Positions 33,297 to 39,668 of a stretch of 39,668 nucleotides of DNA are shown here, in pieces. Position 1 is the first letter of the stretch. Every line of letters begins with the position of its first letter. Source of the DNA: Sphingomonas sp. GC_Shp_5 (GTDB taxonomy: Bacteria; Pseudomonadota; Alphaproteobacteria; Sphingomonadales; Sphingomonadaceae). The notes beneath the pieces were generated by a model. The model was not told where the DNA came from. It ran no database searches and was given only the letters and a program-made list of their open reading frames with translations. The stretch spans positions 1 to 39,668 of the forward strand of contig NZ_JALNUP010000028.1 in the NCBI RefSeq assembly GCF_026540855.1, read 5' to 3'. The translations under genes and the position numbers were made by a program.

Positions 33297-34643
33297 ATGA
33301 GGGCGGCGCCCTTCCCCTTTAAGTCGGTCCTGCTGCATGTTGCATTCCAGATCTCTTCGGCGACCGTCCTGATCATGTACCTCGAGTCTGGTTGGGGCCG
33401 AGAGGCCGTGAAGATTGAGAAATTTCGCCTCGGCATAGAGGCCGATATGCTTGGCGCGCTTGCCAGCGCATCAGGGCATAGGGGGCTGGAACGCCTCGAC
33501 GTCTTGCGCGACATGTCAAAGCAGCCAGCATGGCACAGCTTGGTCGTCGCCAAAGATGGCCGCAGGTTGGCCGGTACGCTACCCTTGGACCTCGCGACCG
33601 CAGGACTGATGCATCGGGGCCTCAGCGAAATTATCGTCGATCACAGGTTGAAGACGGTGACGCTAATCCGCCCGCTCACCGGGGGGCACACACTACTGCT
33701 TCGTGGCAGTATCGCGTCGACGCAGCATCGGCGAACAATGTTGATCGGTTTGCTAGGCGCTGTCCTCCTTGGCCTAGACGCCGCCGTGGTGGCCGCCGCG
33801 CTGCAGGCGCGGTCGATGAACCGCCGCGTCAGGAGCATCGCTGATGTGACCACCGAGGTTCAGCTGGGTAGGCTGGATCGGCGCGTACCCCGGACGATGA
33901 ACAAAGACGCCTTCGATCGCCTCGGCGCTGCGTTGAATACGATGTTCGCTGGGATCGAGCGCTCTGTTAACGAAATGCGCGCAATGACGGACGCGATTGC
34001 GCACGATCTGCGCTCTCCCCTTATGCGCATCAGAGTTCGCGTCGAGGAGTTGTGCGAGCTCCCCCTACCGGAACACGTCCTTGGCAGCCTCGACAAAGTG
34101 CTCGAGGAGATGGACCAGGTGGTTTCGATGCTGCAAGTCGCGCTCGAGATCACTCGGGCAGAGGCCGGCGTTGCTCGATCTCAGTTCATGCTCTTGAATT
34201 TAGCGGCGGTGGCTCGCGATATGGTCGACAGCTATCAAGTCGTCACGGATACCGATGGCATTCGTTTGACCTTAGCGGTCGACGGCGTCCCGGTAATCTT
34301 GGGGCATAAGCAGTTGCTGGGTCAGCTAATTGCCAATCTTATCGACAACGCGCTGTCCCATGGTGGCGGCGCGGTCCACGTAAGCGTGAGCGATGAAGCT
34401 GACGGAGTTGTGTTGCGTGTGGGCGACCGTGGTCCTGGCATCAGACCCGAAGACCGCAGCCTTGCCATGAGCCGGTTTGGGCGCCTGGACGTGGCCAGAG
34501 CCGCCTTGGGAGAGGGGCTCGGACTTTCTCTTGTCCAATCAATCTGTCACCTGCATTCCGGCACGGTACAGCTTCTCGAAGCCGCGCCGGGTCTGTTGGT
34601 TGAAGTATGTCTGCCGCGCGGCGACAACAGCGGCTTGCCATAG
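33297..34643 (+). CDS. Sensor histidine kinase
   Basis: The 448-residue product has a membrane helix near the N-terminus (SVLLHVAFQISSATVLIMYL), a ~110-residue extracytoplasmic sensor part, a second helix (IGLLGAVLLGLDAAVVAAAL) and a HAMP domain. It then has the phospho-acceptor His in AIAHDLRSPLMRIRV, the N-box LIANLIDNALSHGGG, G1 VGDRGPGI and G2 GEGLGLSLV, all needed for kinase activity. ATG at 33297 is chosen with GAGG before it; GTG at 33285 is also open. It pairs with the response regulator upstream. The sensor part is a candidate receptor for the mature peptide. It ends 64 bases from the convergent membrane-protein gene. Confidence 0.93.
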   Translation: MRAAPFPFKSVLLHVAFQISSATVLIMYLESGWGREAVKIEKFRLGIEADMLGALASASGHRGLERLDVLRDMSKQPAWHSLVVAKDGRRLAGTLPLDLATAGLMHRGLSEIIVDHRLKTVTLIRPLTGGHTLLLRGSIASTQHRRTMLIGLLGAVLLGLDAAVVAAALQARSMNRRVRSIADVTTEVQLGRLDRRVPRTMNKDAFDRLGAALNTMFAGIERSVNEMRAMTDAIAHDLRSPLMRIRVRVEELCELPLPEHVLGSLDKVLEEMDQVVSMLQVALEITRAEAGVARSQFMLLNLAAVARDMVDSYQVVTDTDGIRLTLAVDGVPVILGHKQLLGQLIANLIDNALSHGGGAVHVSVSDEADGVVLRVGDRGPGIRPEDRSLAMSRFGRLDVARAALGEGLGLSLVQSICHLHSGTVQLLEAAPGLLVEVCLPRGDNSGLP

Positions 34644-34662
34644 CGGCTGCGCTAAGAAGGAG

Positions 34663-34676
34663 GCGGCGCGAGCCGC
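34663..34676. terminator. Weak GCGA-loop hairpin between convergent operons
   Basis: GCGGC pairs with GCCGC around a GCGA tetraloop, in the 64-base gap between the kinase and the convergent membrane-protein gene. The stem is short and no T-run follows, so its role as a terminator is uncertain. Confidence 0.3.
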
Positions 34677-34707
34677 GCAAAGCGTTAGACGCGCAGCGAC
34701 TCCCCAT

Positions 34708-35802
34708 TCACCGCATCCTCTGGAGCACGCACGCATGGGCCCGCAGGCCCATACTGGTTGGTCCCGCAGGCCCATACTGGCGAAAGCCGTTTACGGCCCC
34801 TTCTACCGCGCGAATGAATGCTGCCGGGTCGTCAGGCCGGACACCAGCCCGTCGGACCTGCCTTGTTCCCTTCAATGGAACGTGCGCGGTGATGTCGCGC
34901 GACAGTTCAATGTAGACCGTCGGCGACGACATCAGTGCTGTGTTAAGCGATCCACCCCGCCCTGATTGCTCCTGACCCGATGATCCTTGCACCGAGGCAA
35001 CGGCGTCGATGGGGATGTCAAGTTCAATGAATATGCCTGCTCGAACAATGATCTTGTTCGAGCCCACTAGGAGGGGAAGCTTGCCGAGGGATGCCGCTAG
35101 CGCGATAAAGTAGAGGAGTCCGACGTCGCTGATGACGAATACAGTCCACCGGGCTATCGGACCCGCGTGGAGCAGCATGAGGTGGCCTGCAGCGGCTTCC
35201 ACCGATGCAAGCGAGATGAACACGAGCAGTAGAGGGCGGATCTGCCGATGGTAGTCGAACGCCAGATAACCCGGCGGTGTGTCACGGCGCCGCAATTTTG
35301 GGATCACGTAGCTGAGCAGGTTCACATCGGTAGCCGCGAAGGTGGCTAAGCGAGTCGGGAGGAGGCAAGCGAGGAAGGAAGCAAGTTTGACTTTGAAGTT
35401 GTCCGGCGCGGCTCGTGCCCGGGTTACACCGCGGGCAGATCCCAGCGCGAGATGGAGAAGCAATATGGCCATCGGCAGCGCGACCCATCCGCTGTCGATA
35501 AGCCGAGTGCGCCAGGGAGCCGGCATGGCGACCGTGACCAGGATTGTCGTACCGCAGAGGTGACGGATGATACCGGCTATAGTCCGGGCTCGCTCACGCA
35601 AGACCACTCTGCCAAACCTTACCACGATCAACCCCATGGCGACCACAGTGAGCGGCCTGACCCACGTCGGTGGGGCCGCGCATTTAATGCAGAGCACAAG
35701 GACCAACCAAGCAATACTTGGTACCCGACCAATCAGCCAATCGCGGCTTGATCTTGAAAGCCTCACAACGTGCAGTTCTCCGGGCGGCGCGCCTGCCGTC
35801 AT
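34708..35802 (-). CDS. Polytopic membrane protein with PH-like C-terminal domain
   Basis: The 364-residue product has about six or seven membrane helices (for example VPSIAWLVLVLCIKCA, WVALPMAILLLHLALG, VFVISDVGLLYFIALAASL). A cytoplasmic tail of ~100 residues follows (LLVGSNKIIVRAGIFIELDI, VYIELSRDITAHVPLKG, RPDDPAAFIRAVEGAV), which has the strand pattern of a bacterial PH domain. The start overlaps the stop of the upstream cupin/HEAT gene (ATGA). I recognise no named family. As the last gene of the arm it may export or anchor the peptide or give self-protection. The last ~15 residues come from a recent duplication. Confidence 0.75.
   Translation of the reverse strand: MTAGAPPGELHVVRLSRSSRDWLIGRVPSIAWLVLVLCIKCAAPPTWVRPLTVVAMGLIVVRFGRVVLRERARTIAGIIRHLCGTTILVTVAMPAPWRTRLIDSGWVALPMAILLLHLALGSARGVTRARAAPDNFKVKLASFLACLLPTRLATFAATDVNLLSYVIPKLRRRDTPPGYLAFDYHRQIRPLLLVFISLASVEAAAGHLMLLHAGPIARWTVFVISDVGLLYFIALAASLGKLPLLVGSNKIIVRAGIFIELDIPIDAVASVQGSSGQEQSGRGGSLNTALMSSPTVYIELSRDITAHVPLKGTRQVRRAGVRPDDPAAFIRAVEGAVNGFRQYGPAGPTSMGLRAHACVLQRMR
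34740..34780. repeat. 18-base direct repeat, period 23
   Basis: CCCGCAGGCCCATACTGG occurs at 34740–34757 and again at 34763–34780. It lies in the last codons of the minus-strand membrane protein. Because 23 is not a multiple of three, the two copies are read in different frames (QYGPAG and SMGLRA). Confidence 0.85.
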
Positions 35803-36704
35803 GCGGCTGTTCTGCTATAATCTCGGCTGCCTGCGCCATTTACCAGTGTCTTGGCGCTCAGTCGAACCACATCCGTCGGTAGCCTGCATGAGAGCCGGTC
35901 CGCTTCATCGGCGTCGAGATCTCGCAGAACGTTCAAGGCGTATGCCCGTGAACGGTCCGATGGATGCTTCTCCGCAAAATTGCTGAGCACGTCGATTGTG
36001 TTCTGATCGTTTACATGGCGGAGTATTTCGAGAACGAACATTCGCATCGAGCAGAGGTCGCCGGCTCCATTGACGATAGTTCGGTTGGTGACGTCGAACA
36101 GATACTGCTGTGTCTTGTGCATGCGCCGGGATGTACACAGAAGGTTAAGCGAGACGGAGACGTCAGGCGGCGTCCGCTGGACGTGGATATCGCGTCCCCC
36201 GCGATAAACCATCACGCGACCGGGATGCAGCTTGTGAGTTCCGTGATCTTCCAAGTCCACGTGCTCTCCCACAAAGCCGTCGACGGCGTCGTAGTCGTAC
36301 GAGTAGAGGTCCGTATCGTACCCGCTGCCGAAGTAGCCCACGGTCACAAAGTCGAAATTGTGGTCATGCGCGAGATCGTAGGAGTAGAGCTGTCGCTCGA
36401 ACGCTGCGTGAGCACCCTCGGCAATCGGCAGCCAGACGTTGGATCGGACATAAAAGCCCTTTCCCGCGCCGAGCCGGGTAGTCTGAGAGGACTGCACGTT
36501 CGCCGCCTCCGCTTGCCAATGGCGCTTCAGTTCTTCGTGATAGCCACGTAGCACGAAGTCGCGATCGTTCGCCAGGGCGCGGAGCGCCCATGCGTTCTCG
36601 ACCACCGAGTCGTAATCGTCGACATCGACCTTCGTCTCGACGTGCTCGATGAACTCGGCCAGCGTAAGGGCGTCGTTCACTACCGCGTCTTGGATGCTGA
36701 CCAT
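35799..36704 (-). CDS. Cupin-like protein with HEAT-like repeats (B)
   Basis: The 301-residue product starts at MVSIQDAVVNDALTL with AGGA before the ATG. The middle part is a beta-rich cupin-like domain with possible metal ligands in SYDLAHDHNFDFVTVGYFGS (H-x-H, residues ~145) and THKLHPGRVMVYRGGRDIHV. The last ~90 residues are helical HEAT-like repeats (MRMFVLEILRHVNDQNTIDV, SDRSRAYALNVLRDLDADEA). A cupin core with H-x-H and a later His is seen in non-heme iron oxygenases and isomerases, so it may modify the peptide. It follows protein A by 14 bases and overlaps the membrane protein gene. Exact family not recognised. Confidence 0.7.
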   Translation of the reverse strand: MVSIQDAVVNDALTLAEFIEHVETKVDVDDYDSVVENAWALRALANDRDFVLRGYHEELKRHWQAEAANVQSSQTTRLGAGKGFYVRSNVWLPIAEGAHAAFERQLYSYDLAHDHNFDFVTVGYFGSGYDTDLYSYDYDAVDGFVGEHVDLEDHGTHKLHPGRVMVYRGGRDIHVQRTPPDVSVSLNLLCTSRRMHKTQQYLFDVTNRTIVNGAGDLCSMRMFVLEILRHVNDQNTIDVLSNFAEKHPSDRSRAYALNVLRDLDADEADRLSCRLPTDVVRLSAKTLVNGAGSRDYSRTAA

Positions 36705-36718
36705 GTGGATCTTCCTGT

Positions 36719-37546
36719 TTACTGGGGCAGTTGCTCGAGCGTGGCGGCTGCCGCCTGTCGAATGTGAGGATGGCGGTCGTTCAAAGCGTTTCTTACCATG
36801 GTGCGGCGGCGCTCTGGTGCGAGACGGCCAACGGTCTGGACCGCTTTCCAGCGAACATGATGTGCTCCGTGCGTCAGGAATGGCTCGACCACGTCGACGG
36901 ACGACGAGGAGCCAACAGCGGCAAGCAGATCGAAGATGGACTCGATATTGCTGTGGACGTTGCTGATACTGGTCACCCGCTTGGGCAACCGGGTATTCCG
37001 ATCGAAGGACCACTCGAACGCTCCGAAAGCGGCGCTATTCGCTCGCAGCGTGAAGGCCGGCCCGAATCCCGTTGGTTGGACATCCAAAGCCTGACTCCGG
37101 CCGTCTTTTAGGAGATGCTCCGCTGTTTGGTGGAGCTTAACCTGCTTCTGAACGAGACGGGTTGCGGGATCTAATACGCTGAAATCAACTTTCCGGTCGG
37201 TCTCGTAAAGGACCGAGTCGACGCTGTGGCCCGCTACGGGAGCACTGATCGAGTGCGTTGGGTTGAGATAGAGTCCAGCATTGATGTTGCGGTGAAGGAG
37301 GATGGCCCACGTGGTCACCCGTGAGGAATAGAGCACCACGAAAGGCCCCGAAGAGACGTTTGGCGTGATATCCGTGGCGCCGGAGGCCATTCGACCGACG
37401 AGGTCGTGTAGCGAGGCCACGTACGCCCCTGTCGAAACAGCTTCGTCGAATACGTCAGCTATCTTAGCGAAGCCGTCGAAGCTTGTCTCGCCGGCGCCGA
37501 TGATCCGATCCGCCCAATTGCCGAATTGCATAATGGAATCGTTCAA
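36719..37546 (-). CDS. Cupin-like protein with HEAT-like repeats (A)
   Basis: The TTG at 37546 is preceded by GAGGGAGG at good spacing and is the preferred start (275 residues); ATG at 37531 is an alternative. A short helical N-terminus (FGNWADRIIGAGETSFDGFA) precedes a beta-rich domain (FVVLYSSRVTTWAILLHRNI, LYLNPTHSISAPVAGHSVDS, TGFGPAFTLRANSAAFGAFE). This resembles the cupin-like core of protein B but with fewer obvious metal ligands. Two HEAT-like repeats close the protein (VVEPFLTHGAHHVRWKAVQT, MVRNALNDRHPHIRQAAAAT). The two proteins appear to be diverged paralogues, perhaps acting as a pair with one active partner. Confidence 0.7.
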   Translation of the reverse strand: MNDSIMQFGNWADRIIGAGETSFDGFAKIADVFDEAVSTGAYVASLHDLVGRMASGATDITPNVSSGPFVVLYSSRVTTWAILLHRNINAGLYLNPTHSISAPVAGHSVDSVLYETDRKVDFSVLDPATRLVQKQVKLHQTAEHLLKDGRSQALDVQPTGFGPAFTLRANSAAFGAFEWSFDRNTRLPKRVTSISNVHSNIESIFDLLAAVGSSSSVDVVEPFLTHGAHHVRWKAVQTVGRLAPERRRTMVRNALNDRHPHIRQAAAATLEQLPQ

Positions 37547-37570
37547 GGAAGCCTCCCTCTGTATAAGGTG

Positions 37571-37595
37571 ACCGCCTGCCCGGGGAGCAGGCGGT
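37571..37595 (-). terminator. Hairpin directly after precursor B
   Basis: ACCGCCTGC (37571–37579) pairs perfectly with GCAGGCGGT (37587–37595) around a 7-base loop. It starts 8 bases after the stop of the small minus-strand gene and precedes the ribosome site of the cupin/HEAT gene A. No T-run follows, so partial termination or RNA protection is likely, as after precursor A. Confidence 0.75.
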
Positions 37596-37602
37596 CGGGT
37601 GA

Positions 37603-37755
37603 TCATTCGCTCGATGCGGCGACGATGATCGCGATGCCCCAGATGATAGCGACGAAGGCAACCGACTCGGTCGCCCCCGCCTTTCCGACCGAGGTCGGCA
37701 GGTCTGCGCACGAGTTCGAAAGATCCTGTGAAGCAATTTGCTGCGTCCAGTTCAT
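37603..37755 (-). CDS. Small peptide, candidate precursor B
   Basis: The 50-residue product has a polar first half (MNWTQQIASQDLSNSCADLP) and a hydrophobic second half (VAFVAIIWGIAIIVAASSE). AGAAG and GAGAAGGG lie just before the ATG. SQDLSN parallels VQDLKT of precursor A, but the hydrophobic part is long enough to span or enter a membrane. It may be a precursor whose core is the C-terminal half, a bacteriocin-like peptide, or a small membrane subunit. It is the first gene of the - arm and is separated from the enzymes by a hairpin, which is the usual layout for precursors. No named family recognised. Confidence 0.7.
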   Translation of the reverse strand: MNWTQQIASQDLSNSCADLPTSVGKAGATESVAFVAIIWGIAIIVAASSE

Positions 37756-37896
37756 CTTCTATCCCTTCTCTAAGCGGCATGTGTTGTCCGCGATGCAAGG
37801 CTTGCTTGTTCCTTCGCGTCTTTCAATCCACTTTGACGTATCATTGCAAAAACTTAATCGTTGCCGGATTTTCATGATACATAGACGGTGCTGCTC
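37756..37896. promoter_or_regulatory. Divergent promoter region with an inverted repeat
   Basis: This gap must hold the promoters of precursor B and of the short-chain dehydrogenase. GTATCAT (37838–37844) and ATGATAC (37874–37880) form a 7-bp inverted repeat with a 29-base spacer. It could be an operator shared by both genes. Confidence 0.45.
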
Positions 37897-38841
37897 ATGA
37901 CTGAGCTCAACATAGCCGCCCCAGAGAACTTGCCTTCCGTGAGGCACCCAGTTGCGCTAATAACGGGGACCCGCGGCATCGGCCTTGAGGTCGCATCGGC
38001 GCTTCATCTCAAAGGATTCAGAACCTACGTGGTCGGCCGCGATCACCAGGTTGGAGACGCGGCAGTGCAGCGAATGAGACTTGAGAGGCCGGACGTTCCA
38101 TGCGGCTTTCTTCAAGCCGACCTCGGCGACCTTGGCTCCCTACAGGCGCTCGCGAAACGTTTCGATAGAGATCATGAACGCCTCGATGTTCTCGTGAACA
38201 ATGCAGGAAGGGTGACCTCCCGACGCAGCCTGACCACTAGCGGGTGGGAGATGCAGATGGGCGTCAATTACCTCGGTCATTTTGCATTGACGGGACTGCT
38301 TCTTCCCCTGCTGCGCAGATCATGCTCGGCGAGGGTAGTCAGCGTCGCCAGCAGAGGAGTGTCGAGCGCGCGGCTCGACTTGGCCGACTTGCAGTCGACA
38401 GTCAGATTCAACCCCATGGTTGCTTACTCGACGTCCAAGATGGCCCTACTTTCATTCGGCTTGCATCTCGACGCGATGAGTAGGGCTGAAAGCTGGAACT
38501 TAGCAAGCTACGTGGCTCATCCCGGCATTTGTCCTACTGGCATTATGGACGGCGCATTCACATCGCCCATAATGCGGCGTGCTGTTCATAACTTGTACCG
38601 CATCATCGGCCACCCGCCCGCGCAGGCGGCACGCTCCATTCTGCGCTGCGCCTTGGATCCTGGGTTGCCAACCGGATCAGTGATAGGCCCTTCGGGGATC
38701 CTCGAGATTAGAGGCGAGCCTGCGGTTTCGTCCGTCACCAGGTTAGCGCCCTCTTCCGCAGCAGCAAGTCGACTTTGGGCGCTCTCCCAAGAACTCACAG
38801 AGCGGCCTTTTCCAGCGCTGTCATTGCCGAGCGTCGCTTAA
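37897..38841 (+). CDS. Short-chain dehydrogenase/reductase (SDR)
   Basis: The ~314-residue product is an NAD(P)-dependent oxidoreductase of the SDR family, close in layout to retinol dehydrogenase/WW-domain-oxidoreductase-like members. It has the cofactor motif ALITGTRGIGLEVASALHL, NNAG in LDVLVNNAGRVT, the catalytic Ser region RVVSVASRGVSS and the YxxxK in MVAYSTSKMALLSF. It also has a C-terminal extension. The start may be ATG 37897 or GTG 37888. It diverges from precursor B and might act on the peptide or be unrelated. Confidence 0.88.
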   Translation: MTELNIAAPENLPSVRHPVALITGTRGIGLEVASALHLKGFRTYVVGRDHQVGDAAVQRMRLERPDVPCGFLQADLGDLGSLQALAKRFDRDHERLDVLVNNAGRVTSRRSLTTSGWEMQMGVNYLGHFALTGLLLPLLRRSCSARVVSVASRGVSSARLDLADLQSTVRFNPMVAYSTSKMALLSFGLHLDAMSRAESWNLASYVAHPGICPTGIMDGAFTSPIMRRAVHNLYRIIGHPPAQAARSILRCALDPGLPTGSVIGPSGILEIRGEPAVSSVTRLAPSSAAASRLWALSQELTERPFPALSLPSVA

Positions 38842-38933
38842 GGTCATGACTTCGGTGACAGCCGTCCGTAATGCCGGAGATCTTTGATCGTAATAGCCGG
38901 TCATAAGCTCGATTCTGGACGGTGCTGTAGAGG

Positions 38934-39155
38934 TTAGACGGGTATGGGTATGAGATTGAACGGGATCTCGGCGGGATCTTCAATATCCGGCAGCTGGTAG
39001 AGATCGCGCTCATAGGCGACCGATTTAGGCGATCCCCATTGCCCGTGTAGCACGCCAGCGGGACCGAGTGGCCGGATGTACCGGTACACTAACCCATTGT
39101 TGGCCCAACGCTCGAGGTAGAACTGGGGCAGATAGTGGTGCTTAACGGGGGATGT
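38934..39155 (-). pseudogene. Truncated DUF4238-like gene
   Basis: The fragment KHHYLPQFYLERWANNGLVY, followed by SPKSVAYERDLYQLPDIED, matches the N-terminus of DUF4238 proteins, which begin HHY-PQFYL. There is no start codon in frame (GTTAAGCACCAC where GTG or ATG would be expected) and the frame ends after about 70 residues, far shorter than the family (about 250 or more). It follows the HIRAN gene on the same strand. Confidence 0.6.
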
Positions 39156-39588
39156 TCACGCGCCCCACTCCGGCCCTTCCTCGTCGGGGTAGAAGGCATG
39201 CGGGTCGTATGGCTCGGATCGACGTGGCGGCCGTGGTGGTCGGGGAACAGGCGGCTTGTCCGACCGCGGCGGCAGCGTCGGGGCACTGCCGCCGAACCGC
39301 ACCCGGATGAAGGCAGCCCCACCATCGAGTCCCTGGAAGATCGCCCTCGACATCCTCGCCGCGGCTCATCCTGCTGTTGATATACGGCGCCCGTTCCGCG
39401 TTGATGTAGCCGAGTTGGACGCCGCGGGGGCTGATGACGGCAATGGCGTTGCTGTCGTGCTTGTTCTTCGGCTCGGGCAATAGCTCGATCGGCTCGCCCG
39501 GCATGGTCATCAGCGCCTCAGACAGCCGGTTACCGCCATCGGCGTTCGGGAAGTCGATGCCAACTACGGCCAGCGTGAGTTCCTGCAT
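39156..39588 (-). pseudogene. HIRAN-domain protein gene, frameshifted
   Basis: The first part, from ATG 39588, reads LTLAVVGIDFPNADGGNR, ELLPEPKNKHDSNAIAVIS and LGYINAERAPYINSRMSRG, a HIRAN domain (a small DNA-end-binding fold). Near 39350 the sensible frame changes: the continuation RAIFQGLDGGAAFIRVRFGG, Pro-rich tail, PEWGA and stop lies in the next frame. One base gain or loss explains this. It may be a real pseudogene or a sequencing error. Confidence 0.65.
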
Positions 39589-39668
39589 TTCTCACTCTGT
39601 AAGATCGTTGGCTGCGCTGATCCACGCCCTTAGAACGCGATCATTATAAGAAGGGGGATTGATGCCAG

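Noticed and set aside
28766..37755. Assignment to lanthipeptide, lasso peptide, sactipeptide or thiopeptide class
   Set aside because: No LanB/LanM/LanKC, asparagine-synthetase-like cyclase, radical SAM or YcaO gene is present in the window.
1..39668. CRISPR array
   Set aside because: No set of regularly spaced repeats with unique spacers was seen.
39589..39668. Gene at the right end
   Set aside because: The last 80 bases hold only the upstream region of the HIRAN gene; no supported start or domain.

Overview
The window looks like a chromosomal segment from a sphingomonad-type alphaproteobacterium. The left part is very GC-rich, carries a compact flagellar export operon, and has the argH–small lipoprotein–lysA arrangement. 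The assignment to sphingomonads rests on gene content and protein style only; no rRNA or other phylogenetic marker is present.

Region 1 (1–8983) is a flagellar operon on the + strand: fliK (5' end outside the window), fliL, fliM, fliN, fliO, fliP, fliQ, fliR, flhB, then fliD and fliS. Most genes overlap by 1–4 bases. A sigma-28-like promoter lies across the flhB stop codon and probably drives fliD-fliS. FliM lacks the usual N-terminal CheY-binding peptide.

Region 2 (9008–16534) is housekeeping. A coupled minus-strand operon runs argH, an LptM-like lipoprotein, lysA, a siroheme-synthase-like protein and a CorA/ZntB-type transporter. A TlpA-like thioredoxin lipoprotein diverges from argH. An Old Yellow Enzyme-type oxidoreductase converges on a strong hairpin with an AzoR-type azoreductase, and the azoreductase diverges from an HxlR regulator.

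Region 3 (about 16535–28353) is a patchwork of mobile DNA. It holds a phage/plasmid-type primase-polymerase/SF3 helicase followed by a large inverted repeat and palindrome, decayed phage-like and Mu/TniA-type transposase sequence, a small sphingomonad-style set of genes (winged-helix protein, membrane protein, small helical protein, LuxR-HTH protein with a C-terminal membrane anchor), and an IS481-family element broken by an intact IS110/IS1111-type element.

Region 4 (28354–38841) is the most interesting part and appears to be an undescribed peptide system. It has two arms that converge. The + arm encodes a 28-residue peptide ending in an aromatic core, a post-precursor hairpin, an exported NTF2/DUF4440-like protein, an M50 membrane protease fused to a PqqD-like peptide-binding domain, a TPR protein, a second small ORF (36 residues), and an OmpR-type response regulator with its histidine kinase. 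The - arm encodes a 50-residue peptide with a hydrophobic C-terminal half, a hairpin, two proteins combining a cupin-like core with HEAT-like repeats, and a polytopic membrane protein with a PH-like tail. I infer a ribosomally made, protease-processed peptide (modified product or pheromone) under two-component control. No standard RiPP-modifying enzyme (radical SAM, YcaO, LanM-type, lasso cyclase) is visible. A short-chain dehydrogenase diverges from the - arm.

Region 5 (38934–39588) holds a frameshifted HIRAN-domain gene and a truncated DUF4238-like remnant.
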